A DNA stretch of 64,000 nucleotides from assembly GCF_020618415.1 (NCBI RefSeq), contig NZ_CP085345.1:1-64000 (forward strand), written 5' to 3'. The stretch comes from Cupriavidus sp. MP-37. GTDB lineage: Bacteria; Pseudomonadota; Gammaproteobacteria; Burkholderiales; Burkholderiaceae. Below, piece by piece: positions 33,268 to 42,010 of this stretch; the first letter of the stretch is position 1; each line of letters opens with the position of its first letter. The notes under the pieces were generated by a model. It saw only the letters and a list, made by a program, of their open reading frames with translations. It searched no databases and was not told the DNA's origin. The translations under genes and the position numbers were made by a program.

Positions 33268-34242
33268 TCAGGGCTCGTTGCCCGGCGGCGGCTGCTCGGA
33301 CAGCGGCGGGCCGGCGTGCCAGAAGTCATAGAAGTTGAACCAGTTGTACGGGGCGCTGCGGCTGAACCGCTCCAGCAGCGCCACGTAGTCGGCCAGCGCC
33401 GCCTGCACCGCCGTTTCGCGCTGGCCGCGCGCGGTCTCGGTGAAGTCCGCCAGCGGCACGAAGTGAACATCGTAGCGGTTGCCGCCGCGGTACAGGCCGG
33501 TGATGAAGAACACCGGCCGCCGCAGCATGGCCGCCATGCGCAGCGGGCCGGTGGGGAAGCCGGTCGGCGCGCCGAGGAACTCGCACTGCTGCACCGGGTC
33601 GGTGGCGCGCTGCGACAGCGTGCGGTCGGCCAGCATGCCGATCATATAGCCGCGGTCCAGGTAGTCGCGCACGCGCAGCATGGTGTCGAAGCGGCCCAGC
33701 GCGATCACGTCCTGGCGCATCGCCGGGTTGATCGACTGCAGCACGTCGTTGAGCTTGTGCGCGTTCTCTTCGTACATGGTGATCGCAACCTCCATGTCCG
33801 GGTGGCGCCGGCCGAGCGCGCGCACCACCTCGAAGCTGCCCAGGTGCGCGCCCAGCAGGATGGCGCCGCGTCCGCGCGCCATCGCCGCTTCCAGCAGGTG
33901 CTCGCCATGCAGGCGGATGTCGAACAGGTCGAAGCGGCCGTTGAGCAGGTAGATGCGGTCGTGGATGGTCGAGGCGAAGGTGAACACATGCCGGTAGCCG
34001 TCGCTCCAGCCGGCCTGGCGGCCGAGCACGCGGTCCAGGTAGGCGCGCGAGGCATGGCGCGCCGCCGGCGCGAACAGCATGAAGTAGGCGGCGATGGCGC
34101 GCAGCACCACGCGCCCGGCAGGCCGGCCCAGCGCCAGCGAGATCCACGTCATGACGCGCAGCAGCGTGATGCTGCCACGCTCTGCGCGGCTGGACCATTC
34201 CGCATCCAGCGGCGCCTGGCGCCGCCACAGCCAGCTCAGCAT
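33268..34242 (-). CDS. LpxL/HtrB-type acyltransferase
   Basis: 324 aa. The acyltransferase motif H-x4-E is at residues 133-138 (AHLGSFE), followed by a conserved R/D-rich block (GMLADRTLSQRATDPV) and FLGAPTGFPTGPLRMAAML, all of the lipid A late-acyltransferase family. In this cluster it likely attaches the polyene acyl chain to a glycerol, sugar or lipid acceptor at the inner membrane. Its ATG overlaps the end of the ligase-dehydratase gene by 7 bp. Confidence 0.83.
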   Translation of the reverse strand: MLSWLWRRQAPLDAEWSSRAERGSITLLRVMTWISLALGRPAGRVVLRAIAAYFMLFAPAARHASRAYLDRVLGRQAGWSDGYRHVFTFASTIHDRIYLLNGRFDLFDIRLHGEHLLEAAMARGRGAILLGAHLGSFEVVRALGRRHPDMEVAITMYEENAHKLNDVLQSINPAMRQDVIALGRFDTMLRVRDYLDRGYMIGMLADRTLSQRATDPVQQCEFLGAPTGFPTGPLRMAAMLRRPVFFITGLYRGGNRYDVHFVPLADFTETARGQRETAVQAALADYVALLERFSRSAPYNWFNFYDFWHAGPPLSEQPPPGNEP

Positions 34243-35987
34243 GGCAAGGCTCCCGCTTGCGGCGCGCTGGCGCGCACCTGCAGCGTGCCGCTGGCGACAT
34301 CGCGCCCGGCGCTGCGCAGCGTGAAGCGGATGGTCTCGTCGCCATCGGCTGCCGGCTCGGACTGGTGCAGCACCTCCACGCGCTCGCCCGGGCGCACCGG
34401 GCTCAGGAACTTCAGCATGCTGGCCTGCGCGAGCGCGAGCGGGCGCCCGCGCGCGGCCCCGAGCGCAAGCACGGCATGGTCCAGCAGCACCACGCCCGGC
34501 ACGATCGGATGGCCCGGGAAGTGGCCGGCCATGGCCGGGTGGGCGGCGTCGATGACAAAGCCCGGCGGCGGCGCGGGAGGGCGCACCTGCGTACCGGACA
34601 GGGTTGCCACCAGCGCCGCCAGCGCCTGGCGTGGCAGCTTGCCCGCGGCGTTGCGCGGCAGCTGCTCGGCAAAGTACAGCGGGCGCGGCATGAAGGCCGG
34701 ATCGATGCGCCGGCGCAGCGCCTGCTGCAATGCGGCCGGTGCCAGGCCCGGCGCCACCACCACGGCCACCAGCCGCACCACGTGCCCTTCGGTGCCGCCT
34801 TCATGCGCGTCGTCGGGCATGAAGAACGCGCCGTCGCGCACGCCGTCAATGGCGGTGAGCTGGTGATTCAGGTAGCCCAGCGAAGTCCGCTTGCCGGCGA
34901 TATTGAGCAGGTCGGCCTTGCGCCCATGGAGCAGGAAGCGCTGCGCGTCGAGCGGGACGATGGCGTCGCCCAGCGGCACCGGCTGCTCGATATGGCCGCC
35001 CTCGGCCCAGGTTTCGCCCTCGCTCTCGCTCTCGCCTGCGGTCGCGTCGCCGGCGGCATGGGGGCGGGCTTGCAGCCGCACCCCCCGCACCAGCGTCCAG
35101 GTGTCTTCCCGTGCGGTGCGGCGGGTGGCCAGTTGTCCGGTCTCGGTGCTGCCGTAGATTTCGCACAGCGGCGCGGCGAACAGCGCCTCGGTCTGGGCGG
35201 CCAGCTGGCGTCCGAGCGGCGCCGTGGCGCACAGCACCAGGTCGGCCGCGGGCATGGGCAGCCCGGACTGCACCAGCGTGCGCAGATGCACCGGGGAGCT
35301 GACCAGCGCGCGCGGCGCCGGCACCGCCGCCAGTGCCGCACTGACATCGGCCGGATAGAACGCCGGCGCCGCCACCAGCGCCGCACGGCCCTGCAGCACC
35401 AGCATCACGGTGGCTTCGAGGCCGAACATATGCTGCGGCGGCACCGTGCCGGCCAGCGTCCACGCCCGCCCGTCGAGCAGGCCGAGCCGTTGCGCCGCGG
35501 CGCGCGCGCAGCCGGCCATGGCGCCCCAGGTCTTGCGGTGCGGCACCGGCGTGCCGGTCGATCCCGACGTGAACACGTAGGCCATCACCTGCGCCGCCGG
35601 AATCTGCGGGATCTCGACCGGGCCGTCCTCGGGGGCGGCGGCGGCGGCCAGGCCATCGTGGTAGTGCAGCGCCGGCATGTCGAAGGCGGCTTCGGGCTGG
35701 TCGTGCAGGCAGAAGGCGTCGGGCGCGAAGGCGAGCAACTGGCGCACCGTCTCGGGCGTGTGCGACGGCGGCAGCAGCGTGGGCTTGCCCGCCAGCAGCG
35801 CCGCGCACAGGCCGACGGTAAAGCGGTAGCGGTCGGTGCAGGCGTTGAAGACATGGCCGCCAGGCGGCAGCGCGGCCGCCAGCGTGGCCGCATCGGCCAG
35901 GAATTGCCGCACGGTGACAGGCCGTCCGTGCGCCCAGGCGATGATGTCGTCGGGCGTAGCGTGGGCAACGATGGGGAGCGTGGTCAT
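34236..35987 (-). CDS. Acyl/aryl-CoA or ACP ligase fused to a hotdog dehydratase
   Basis: 583 aa from the ATG at 35987; an ATG at 36065 would overlap the upstream gene. Residues ~1-440 form an adenylation domain with the P-loop YVFTSGSTGTPVPHRK, YGSTETGQ, and the C-terminal lysine region LPRNAAGKLPRQ. Residues ~460-583 form a FabA/FabZ-like hotdog (GHFPGHPIVPGVVLLDHAVL). Such fusions occur in aryl-polyene clusters and would load an aryl acid starter and dehydrate intermediates. The starter is unknown. Confidence 0.85.
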   Translation of the reverse strand: MTTLPIVAHATPDDIIAWAHGRPVTVRQFLADAATLAAALPPGGHVFNACTDRYRFTVGLCAALLAGKPTLLPPSHTPETVRQLLAFAPDAFCLHDQPEAAFDMPALHYHDGLAAAAAPEDGPVEIPQIPAAQVMAYVFTSGSTGTPVPHRKTWGAMAGCARAAAQRLGLLDGRAWTLAGTVPPQHMFGLEATVMLVLQGRAALVAAPAFYPADVSAALAAVPAPRALVSSPVHLRTLVQSGLPMPAADLVLCATAPLGRQLAAQTEALFAAPLCEIYGSTETGQLATRRTAREDTWTLVRGVRLQARPHAAGDATAGESESEGETWAEGGHIEQPVPLGDAIVPLDAQRFLLHGRKADLLNIAGKRTSLGYLNHQLTAIDGVRDGAFFMPDDAHEGGTEGHVVRLVAVVVAPGLAPAALQQALRRRIDPAFMPRPLYFAEQLPRNAAGKLPRQALAALVATLSGTQVRPPAPPPGFVIDAAHPAMAGHFPGHPIVPGVVLLDHAVLALGAARGRPLALAQASMLKFLSPVRPGERVEVLHQSEPAADGDETIRFTLRSAGRDVASGTLQVRASAPQAGALPC

Positions 35988-36036
35988 GGACGGAGCCTGT
36001 GCCGGTTTCGCGAGGGGCGGGGCGAAGGATGGCGCG

Positions 36037-36768
36037 TCAGCGCGGCAACCCGGGCCGGGCCGCACGGGCCGTCATCAGCGCGCGGTAACCATGCACCGCG
36101 TCGAGCAGGCCGCGGTGGCGCATGTCCGGAAAGGCGAGGCGGCGGTACACGGCCTCGCCCGCGAACATGAGCGCGATCAGCAGCGGCGTGGCCAGGTTGG
36201 CGAAGCTGGACCAGGCCGCCACCGGCGCCAGCACGAACAGCAGCGTCGACACCCCCACCATCGCCGCGAAGAACAGCGTCCAGGCCTGCGTCACGCGCAC
36301 CGTGTAGCGCGCATGCGCGGCGGACAGCGTGCCGTGGATGGCGGTGGCGATCTGCGTGCACAGCGGGGTGCGGCCGCGGCGCAGGCTGAGCGCGAACATC
36401 GCGCCCAGCGCGGCATTGGCGCCCGCATGCTGCAGGAAGTAGGTCCAGCCGAAATGCGCGGCCAGCGGCGCGCGCCACAGCCACAGTGCGGCGCACGCGG
36501 CCAGCAGCGCCAGCAGGGCAGGGGTACGCCCGGCCACGCGGCGGCAGGCCACGAAACCGATCAGCAGGAACGGCGCCGCGCCGAGCCACAGCGCGGCCAC
36601 TTCGGCGCCGGGCTGGTGGGCGGCGCGATGCAGGGCCGACTCGTAGACCACGAAGGCCGCCACCGCGCCGATCCAGGCATGGCGCCGCCACCAAGGGGCG
36701 GCGGCGTCCGGCGCGGGCGGGGCTCCGGCGGGCGGGGAAAGGCGGTCAACAGGCTGGCTCGAAGGCAT
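36037..36768 (-). CDS. COG4648-type integral membrane protein of polyene cluster
   Basis: 243 aa from the ATG at 36768; the longer frame to 36891 has a basic non-coding-like lead. After ~25 polar residues it shows six to seven hydrophobic segments including WIGAVAAFVVYESALHRA and VTQAWTLFFAAMVGVST. It ends near RRLAFPDMRHRGLLDAVHGY. This membrane protein is a common companion in aryl-polyene-like clusters; its biochemical role is not established. It is the first gene of the long minus-strand operon. Confidence 0.7.
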   Translation of the reverse strand: MPSSQPVDRLSPPAGAPPAPDAAAPWWRRHAWIGAVAAFVVYESALHRAAHQPGAEVAALWLGAAPFLLIGFVACRRVAGRTPALLALLAACAALWLWRAPLAAHFGWTYFLQHAGANAALGAMFALSLRRGRTPLCTQIATAIHGTLSAAHARYTVRVTQAWTLFFAAMVGVSTLLFVLAPVAAWSSFANLATPLLIALMFAGEAVYRRLAFPDMRHRGLLDAVHGYRALMTARAARPGLPR

Positions 36769-37032
36769 CTGTGGAGCTTGGTGTGTTGCGTAAGTCGCTT
36801 GGCGTGCATGGCGCCGGGAAGGCGCCAATGGCATGCGAAGCGAACGCTTTATACCCCAAAAGACCCTCCGGACGCGATCATGATTCCCCAATAGGTTGTT
36901 GATGTTGTTACTAAACTTCTCTCGAGTGGCCCCGAAATGCCCCGTTTGATAGCATTCGGGTGCCCGACGCCCGCACCGGGAATCTGATGCCCCCGCGCGG
37001 GCGGCGCAGCGGCGCTACAGCCACTTAGCAAC
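36769..37032. promoter_or_regulatory. Divergent promoter region of the polyene cluster
   Basis: 264 bp between the outgoing minus-strand operon and the ACP gene. AT-richer than the genes. A hairpin CCCGAAATGC (36930-36939) with GCATTCGGG (36951-36959), one base bulged, is central and could be an operator or the start of a leader. No sigma-70 hexamer pair is convincing. Confidence 0.45.
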
Positions 37033-37293
37033 ATGACCGAACTCGAAACCGAACTTGCCCGCCTGATCCTCGACGAACTCGACATCGCCGAACTGCGGCT
37101 GGAGGACATCACCGCCGCCACCCCGCTCTATGGAGAAGGCTTCGGGCTGGATTCGATCGACATCCTCGAGATCGCCCTGCTGGTATCGCGCAAGTACGGC
37201 GTCGAGCTGCGCTCGGACAATCCGGACAACAAGGCCATCTTCACCTCACTGGGCAGCCTGGCCGCCTACCTGGCGCAACACCGCACGCGCTAG
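37033..37293 (+). CDS. Acyl carrier protein of polyene cluster
   Basis: 86 aa, acidic. The phosphopantetheine attachment serine is residue 41 in GFGLDSIDILEIALLV. Length and helix pattern are those of a discrete type II ACP. It would carry the growing chain for the ketosynthase and dehydratases encoded divergently. Aryl-polyene clusters often have two ACPs; only one is seen here. Followed after 39 bp by a glycosyltransferase. Confidence 0.9.
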   Translation: MTELETELARLILDELDIAELRLEDITAATPLYGEGFGLDSIDILEIALLVSRKYGVELRSDNPDNKAIFTSLGSLAAYLAQHRTR

Positions 37294-37332
37294 CCCAGCG
37301 ATCGCTCCCCTCAGCCCGGACAGGATCACGAC

Positions 37333-38151
37333 ATGCCGCAGCAAGCCACGCCCGCACCGGCGCTGGTGGCAGGCGGCGCCGAGCCGTCGGCGACCCACCT
37401 GGTGCTGATCCCCAGCTATAACCCCGGCGTGCGCCTGCAGGAGGTGCTGCGGGCCGCGCGCGCCGCCTGGACCCCGGTGTGGGTGGTGGTCGACGGCAGC
37501 ACCGACGGCAGCACGCAGTGGCTGCAGGCGCAGGCCGCCACCGACCCGGGGCTGCAGGTGCTGGTGCTGCCCAGCAACCAGGGCAAGGGCGCGGCGGTGC
37601 TGCACGGCATCGAACGCGCCGCGGCGGCAGGCTATACGCATGCGCTGGTGATGGATTCCGACGGCCAGCATCCCGCCCAGCTGATTCCGCAATTCATGGC
37701 GCTGTCGCAGCGCGAGCCCGGCGCGATGGTGCTGGGCCGCCCGCGCTTCGACGCCAGCGCCCCGCGCGAGCGGGTCTACTGGCGGCGCATGTCGAACTTC
37801 TGGGTGGATGTGGAGACGCTGTGGGCCGGCATCGGCGATTCCCTGTTCGGCTTCCGCGTCTACCCGATCGCGCCGCTGCGTGCCGTGATGCAGCACAGCC
37901 GCTGGATGCGGCGCTTCGATTTCGATCCCGAAGTCGCCGTGCGGCTGTGCTGGCGCGGCGTGCGCCCGCTCAACCTGGACGCGCCGGTGCGCTACTTCAA
38001 GCCGCGCGAGGGCGGGGTCTCGCACTTCCGCTACCTGCGCGACAACCTGCTGCTGGCCGGCATGCACCTGCGGCTGCTGGCCGGCTTCGTGGTGCGGCTG
38101 CCGGTGCTGCTGTGGCGGCGCTTGCGCGGGTGGTCCAGCCACACGGCGTAG
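37333..38151 (+). CDS. Glycosyltransferase family 2 protein
   Basis: 272 aa, GT-A fold. The nucleotide-sugar part shows LIPSYNPGVRLQEVLRAA at the start, VVDGSTDGST, and the metal-binding DSDGQHP. A C-terminal hydrophobic stretch may anchor it to the membrane. Family 2 enzymes of this kind sit in aryl-polyene clusters and probably add a sugar or act like a dolichol-phosphate mannose synthase. It is co-directional with the ACP gene. Donor and acceptor unknown. Confidence 0.85.
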   Translation: MPQQATPAPALVAGGAEPSATHLVLIPSYNPGVRLQEVLRAARAAWTPVWVVVDGSTDGSTQWLQAQAATDPGLQVLVLPSNQGKGAAVLHGIERAAAAGYTHALVMDSDGQHPAQLIPQFMALSQREPGAMVLGRPRFDASAPRERVYWRRMSNFWVDVETLWAGIGDSLFGFRVYPIAPLRAVMQHSRWMRRFDFDPEVAVRLCWRGVRPLNLDAPVRYFKPREGGVSHFRYLRDNLLLAGMHLRLLAGFVVRLPVLLWRRLRGWSSHTA

Positions 38152-38169
38152 GGCCACGGCAAAGCAAAG

Positions 38170-38188
38170 AGGCCGCACGCGGCGGCCT
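38170..38188. terminator. Short hairpin after the glycosyltransferase gene
   Basis: AGGCCGC (38170-38176) and GCGGCCT (38182-38188), a perfect 7-bp stem with a 5-nt loop, located 18 bp after the stop and between convergent genes. No T tract. Confidence 0.4.
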
Positions 38189-38214
38189 GGTTGCCAGTCG
38201 GCCGGACCGGCCGG

Positions 38215-38391
38215 TCAGTCGCCGAGTTCGTGGCCGATGACACCGCCCACCACGGCACCGCCGATGGTGCCGGCGGCACTGCCGTCGGTCAGTTCATGCC
38301 CGGCGACACCGCCGGCCACCGCGCCCGCCGCGGTACAGCCGGCCAGCGCCATGCTTGCGCCTACCAGAAGCGCGCCTGCGAGTTTCCACAT
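38215..38391 (-). CDS. Small glycine-zipper lipoprotein
   Basis: 58 aa, read directly from the minus strand: a lipoprotein signal peptide (MWKLAGALLVGASMALAGC, lipobox LAGC with Cys19), then a glycine-zipper segment with repeated G-x3-G spacing, including AGGVAGHELTDGSAAG and a second GGVIGHELGD, which is a duplicated GHEL(T/G)D unit. Ribosome binding site CAGGAGACC. Short osmotically induced OsmB-like lipoproteins look like this. Function unknown; probably outer-membrane associated. Confidence 0.8.
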   Translation of the reverse strand: MWKLAGALLVGASMALAGCTAAGAVAGGVAGHELTDGSAAGTIGGAVVGGVIGHELGD

Positions 38392-38546
38392 GATGGTCTC
38401 CTGCCTGGTTGCCGGGCCTGCCGCGCACCACCGGCGGCCAGGCCCTCATGTGTCCACTTTAGGCGTGTGGTGCGGCGCGGCCCTTCCGTGAGGCGCCGAT
38501 TGCCCTGTAGGAATCGGACGACGGGCGGGGTGGCGCGCCCGTGGCC

Positions 38547-39425
38547 TCAGGCCTTGCCGCCGTGCTGGCGCAGCCGCTTGATCAGCGACGAGGTATCGGC
38601 ACGGCCACAGCCCATCTGCTGCAGCTCGGCGTAGAACTGGTCCACCAGCGCCGTGACCGGCAGGCCGGCGCCGTTGCGGCGGGCCTCGTCCAGGCACAGG
38701 CCAAGGTCCTTGCGCATCCAGTCCACCGCGAAGCCGAAATCGAACTTGTTGTCGATCATGGTGGGGCCGCGGTTCTCCAGCTGCCAGGAACCGGCCGCGC
38801 CCTTGCTGATGACGTCCAGCACCAGGCGCATGTCCAGGCCCGCGCGCTCGCCGAAGGCAATGGCCTCGGACAGGCCCTGGATCAGGCCCGCGATGCTGAT
38901 CTGGTTGACCATCTTGGCCAGCTGCCCCGCGCCGGATTCGCCGATGCGGGTCACGGCGCGCGCGTAGGCGGCGATGACCGGCTCGGCGCGCGCGAAGGCT
39001 TCGGCGTCGCCGCCGCACATGATGGTCAGGATGCCTTTTTCCGCGCCCACTTCGCCGCCCGAGACCGGGCCGTCGACAAAGTGCAGGCCGCGCTCGCCGG
39101 CCGCCGCGTAGAGCTCACGGGCGACGTTGGCGCTGGCGGTAGTGTGGTCGACAAAGATGCAGCCGCTGGGCGCGCCGAAGAAGGCGCCGTCGCGCCCGGT
39201 CAGCACCGCGCGCAGGTCGTCGTCGTTGCCGACGCAGGAGCAGACCACCTGCGCATCGCGCACCGCCTGCGCGGGGGTGGCGGCGGCTTTGCCGCCGAAG
39301 CGCTCGACCCAGGCCTGCGCCTTGGCCGCGGTGCGGTTATAGACCGTGACCTCGTGGCCCTTGGCGGCCAGGTGGCCGGCCATGTGGAAACCCATGACGC
39401 CCAGTCCGAGGAATGCGACACGCAT
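38547..39425 (-). CDS. NAD(P)-dependent beta-hydroxyacid dehydrogenase
   Basis: 292 aa from the ATG at 39425, where the protein-like sequence begins (MRVAFLGLGVMGFHMAGHLA with the Rossmann GxGxxG). FVDGPVSGGEVGAEKG is the substrate-binding signature, and GAGQLAKMVNQ contains the catalytic lysine. Family members act on 3-hydroxyisobutyrate, tartronate semialdehyde, glyoxylate or succinic semialdehyde. Given the oxalate genes, a glyoxylate or tartronate semialdehyde reductase is plausible, but the distance of 38 kb makes this only a suggestion. Single-gene unit. Confidence 0.87.
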   Translation of the reverse strand: MRVAFLGLGVMGFHMAGHLAAKGHEVTVYNRTAAKAQAWVERFGGKAAATPAQAVRDAQVVCSCVGNDDDLRAVLTGRDGAFFGAPSGCIFVDHTTASANVARELYAAAGERGLHFVDGPVSGGEVGAEKGILTIMCGGDAEAFARAEPVIAAYARAVTRIGESGAGQLAKMVNQISIAGLIQGLSEAIAFGERAGLDMRLVLDVISKGAAGSWQLENRGPTMIDNKFDFGFAVDWMRKDLGLCLDEARRNGAGLPVTALVDQFYAELQQMGCGRADTSSLIKRLRQHGGKA

Positions 39426-39685
39426 GCTGCTGCTCCGTTGCTTGTTTGAGGTTCGGGATCGGTGCGGCGCGGGCGCGCCGGTCCCTGAGTATACGGGCCG
39501 GGTGGCGCCGCGGACAGATACAGAACTGCGGGCGCCGTGGCATGACAGGCAGGGCAGCGAAGGCCCTGGCAAGTCACAACCGGGTCAGAACCCGCCTACG
39601 CCAGCATCCGCCCTTGTCCTATCCCTCGCGCGGCGCGCGCTGCCTACATTGAACACAGGTTGCACCCCTCCGAAGGAGCCGACTC

Positions 39686-39856
39686 ATGTCATTCGCGCTA
39701 TACATCATCGGCCTGCTGGTGCTGGTGGGCGGCATTGCCTGGGGCCTGTCGACGGCCGGGCTGGCGCCGGTCTATATCGGCATTGCCTGCCTGATCGTGC
39801 TCGGTATCGGCATCATGGCGGCCGTCTCGCGTACCCGCACCAAGGACCCCTCCTGA
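39686..39856 (+). CDS. Small two-span membrane protein
   Basis: 56 aa, begun at an ATG with GAAGGAG seven bases upstream. Two hydrophobic spans, residues ~3-22 (ALYIIGLLVLVGGIAWGLS) and ~27-47 (APVYIGIACLIVLGIGIMAA), then a basic tail SRTRTKDPS. The pattern and ribosome site say it is a real gene. It lies almost wholly antisense to the 3' end of the sodium/proton antiporter gene (159 bp overlap). Family of unknown function. Confidence 0.75.
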   Translation: MSFALYIIGLLVLVGGIAWGLSTAGLAPVYIGIACLIVLGIGIMAAVSRTRTKDPS

Positions 39857-42010
39857 CACCGCGCCTGGCGGTTGCGGGCCCGGCGCCACGCCGGGCCCGT
39901 CCGCATGCGCGCCCGCATCCCCGGTCACGCCGCGCAGCGGCGGGCGCACCAGGCTGGCGTGCCACGCCTGCTGCAGCACCTGGGCGATCTGGTTGAACGC
40001 TTCCTTGGAAATCACCGCCTCCTCGCGCATCGTTTCCAGCGACAGCCTGCCCTTGCGCAGCGCGAACAGCATCAGCAGGCGCCGCTCCAGCGCCACGGTA
40101 TAGGCGCCGAACCTGGCGCGCATGTCCGCCAGCCCCTCCGCGGCCGCCCGCGAGCGGTCTTCCAGCACGCCGTCGAGCACGGTCGCCATGCGCGCGCCGA
40201 ACACCGGCGTCAGCATCGAGCGGTTGTAGCGGCGCAGCCGGTCGAGCACGGTCTGGCGGCAGATCAGCAGTTCAAAGCGGTCGGCCAGCGCCCGCGCCAG
40301 CGGGCGGTCGATGCCCAGCCGGCGGTGCAGGAACAGCGCCACCTTGAAACCCAGGTGATAGTCCAGGATATGCCGCGCGGCGCGGTTGTAGCCGATGCGG
40401 CCCTGCTCGCGCGCCGCGTCGATCATCTGCGCGGTGTTGCGCATCATCGCGTCGAGGTTGGCCACCGAGATCACGCCGTCGCCGTATTCGGGAATCAGCT
40501 CGCGCTCGCGCGTGGCCAGCGTGACCAGGCCGATGCTGAGGCGGTCGCGCTCGGACAGGGCGGTGTCGAAGTCGAATTCCGCCGAGCCCAGCTCGATGCC
40601 GTGCCGGTACTTCTGCGCCGCCTCGCGCGCGATCGCGGGGGGCAGGTCGAACGAGTCGGCCACGCGCGCCAGCATTGCCTCGACCTCTTCGGTGGAAAGG
40701 CGGATCGCCTGCAGCTGCAGCGCGCGCTCCTGCGGCGACAGCTGGTCCAGACCGAGCCGGTGGATCAGCCCGCGCAGCGTGGTGCCGTTGAGCAGCAGGC
40801 TGACCAGCACGAAGCCGGTAGCGAGGATGGCGACGAAATGCCGCGTTTCGTAGGGCAGGTCGCTGTTCTCGGCAATGCCCAGCGCCAGCACCAGCGTCAC
40901 CGCGCCGCGCAGCCCGCCCCAGGCGATGGCGAGCTTGAAGGCGCCGTCGATGGGCGCACTCAGCCGCAGCCACGACAGCAGCGGCAGCAGCCCGAACAGC
41001 GTTACTAGGCGCGCCGCCAGCGCCGCCAGCACCAGCGCCAGCAGCAGCCAGCCATGATGCCCGGTCACGCCCGCCAGCATCGACGGCACGCGCACGGCCG
41101 CGAGCAGGAACACCACGGCGCCGGCAATCCCGGCGAACTGCTCCCACATCATGCGCAGGTGGCGCCAGTTGGGCGGCGCCAGACGCGTGGGACCGAGCGC
41201 GCTGACCATCAATCCGGCGCACACCACGGCGACCACGCCCGACACGCCCAGCAGTTGCTCGGCCAGCAGGTAGAGCGGGTAGGGCAGCGCCAGCGTCAGC
41301 GCGCTTTCGGCCATGGCCAGGCCGGCCAGCCGCGGCAGCAGGTCGGACACCAGCCGCCCGGCCAGCGCGCCGCACAGCACCCCGCCGGCAAAGGCCCACG
41401 CCAGTTCGCGCAGCCCCGCCGCCAGCGTTGCCTGCGCGCCATGTCCGGTCAGCATCGCCACCAGCACGCCGACGATGGCGATGGCGGCGGCGTCGTTGAG
41501 CAGGCTTTCGCCCTCGACCAGCCGGATCAGCCGCGCCGGCGCGCCCACGTCGCGGAAGATCGCGATCACCGCGGCCGGGTCGGTGGTGGCCACCACCGCG
41601 CCCAGCAGCAGGCACACCGCCAGCGGCATGCCGCTGGCCGCCGCGGTGGCCACGCCGATAACACCGGTGGCCACCACCACGGCCACCACCGCCAGCAGCA
41701 GGATCGGCGCCGCGTCCGGCAGCATGCCGCGCACGTCGGCGGTCAGCGCGGCGTGGAACAGCAGCGGCGGCAGGAAGATCCACAGGTAGGCCTCGGGCGG
41801 CAAGGCCGGATCGATCAGCGGATGCAGGAAGTGGCGGGCGAAGTCCGGGTGGGCGGCGTCGATCGCCACATAGCCGGCACCGATGGCGATGCCGATGGCC
41901 GACAGCAGCGTCGATTCCGGCAGCACCAGCCGTGCCGCGGCCACCTGCACCACGGCGACGATGGCCAGCAGCGCGCCGGCCAGGATCAGGATATCGACGA
42001 TGATGCTCAT
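39698..42010 (-). CDS. Na+/H+ antiporter (CPA1/NhaP family)
   Basis: 770 aa from the ATG at 42010, which overlaps the upstream LysR stop as ATGA. About twelve membrane spans occupy residues ~1-400, including LLGAVVATTDPAAVIAIFRD and VEGESLLNDAAAI, the ion-site motifs of CPA1 exchangers. A long cytoplasmic, helical tail follows (~residues 420-690). The last ~70 residues are Gly/His/Arg-rich low-complexity and are the complement of a small membrane gene on the other strand, so they may not be conserved. Role: cation and pH homeostasis. Confidence 0.87.
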   Translation of the reverse strand: MSIIVDILILAGALLAIVAVVQVAAARLVLPESTLLSAIGIAIGAGYVAIDAAHPDFARHFLHPLIDPALPPEAYLWIFLPPLLFHAALTADVRGMLPDAAPILLLAVVAVVVATGVIGVATAAASGMPLAVCLLLGAVVATTDPAAVIAIFRDVGAPARLIRLVEGESLLNDAAAIAIVGVLVAMLTGHGAQATLAAGLRELAWAFAGGVLCGALAGRLVSDLLPRLAGLAMAESALTLALPYPLYLLAEQLLGVSGVVAVVCAGLMVSALGPTRLAPPNWRHLRMMWEQFAGIAGAVVFLLAAVRVPSMLAGVTGHHGWLLLALVLAALAARLVTLFGLLPLLSWLRLSAPIDGAFKLAIAWGGLRGAVTLVLALGIAENSDLPYETRHFVAILATGFVLVSLLLNGTTLRGLIHRLGLDQLSPQERALQLQAIRLSTEEVEAMLARVADSFDLPPAIAREAAQKYRHGIELGSAEFDFDTALSERDRLSIGLVTLATRERELIPEYGDGVISVANLDAMMRNTAQMIDAAREQGRIGYNRAARHILDYHLGFKVALFLHRRLGIDRPLARALADRFELLICRQTVLDRLRRYNRSMLTPVFGARMATVLDGVLEDRSRAAAEGLADMRARFGAYTVALERRLLMLFALRKGRLSLETMREEAVISKEAFNQIAQVLQQAWHASLVRPPLRGVTGDAGAHADGPGVAPGPQPPGAVSGGVLGAGTRDGRHDADTEHDQAGNADIDRRQPGRRQAPGNAAHQHQQADDV

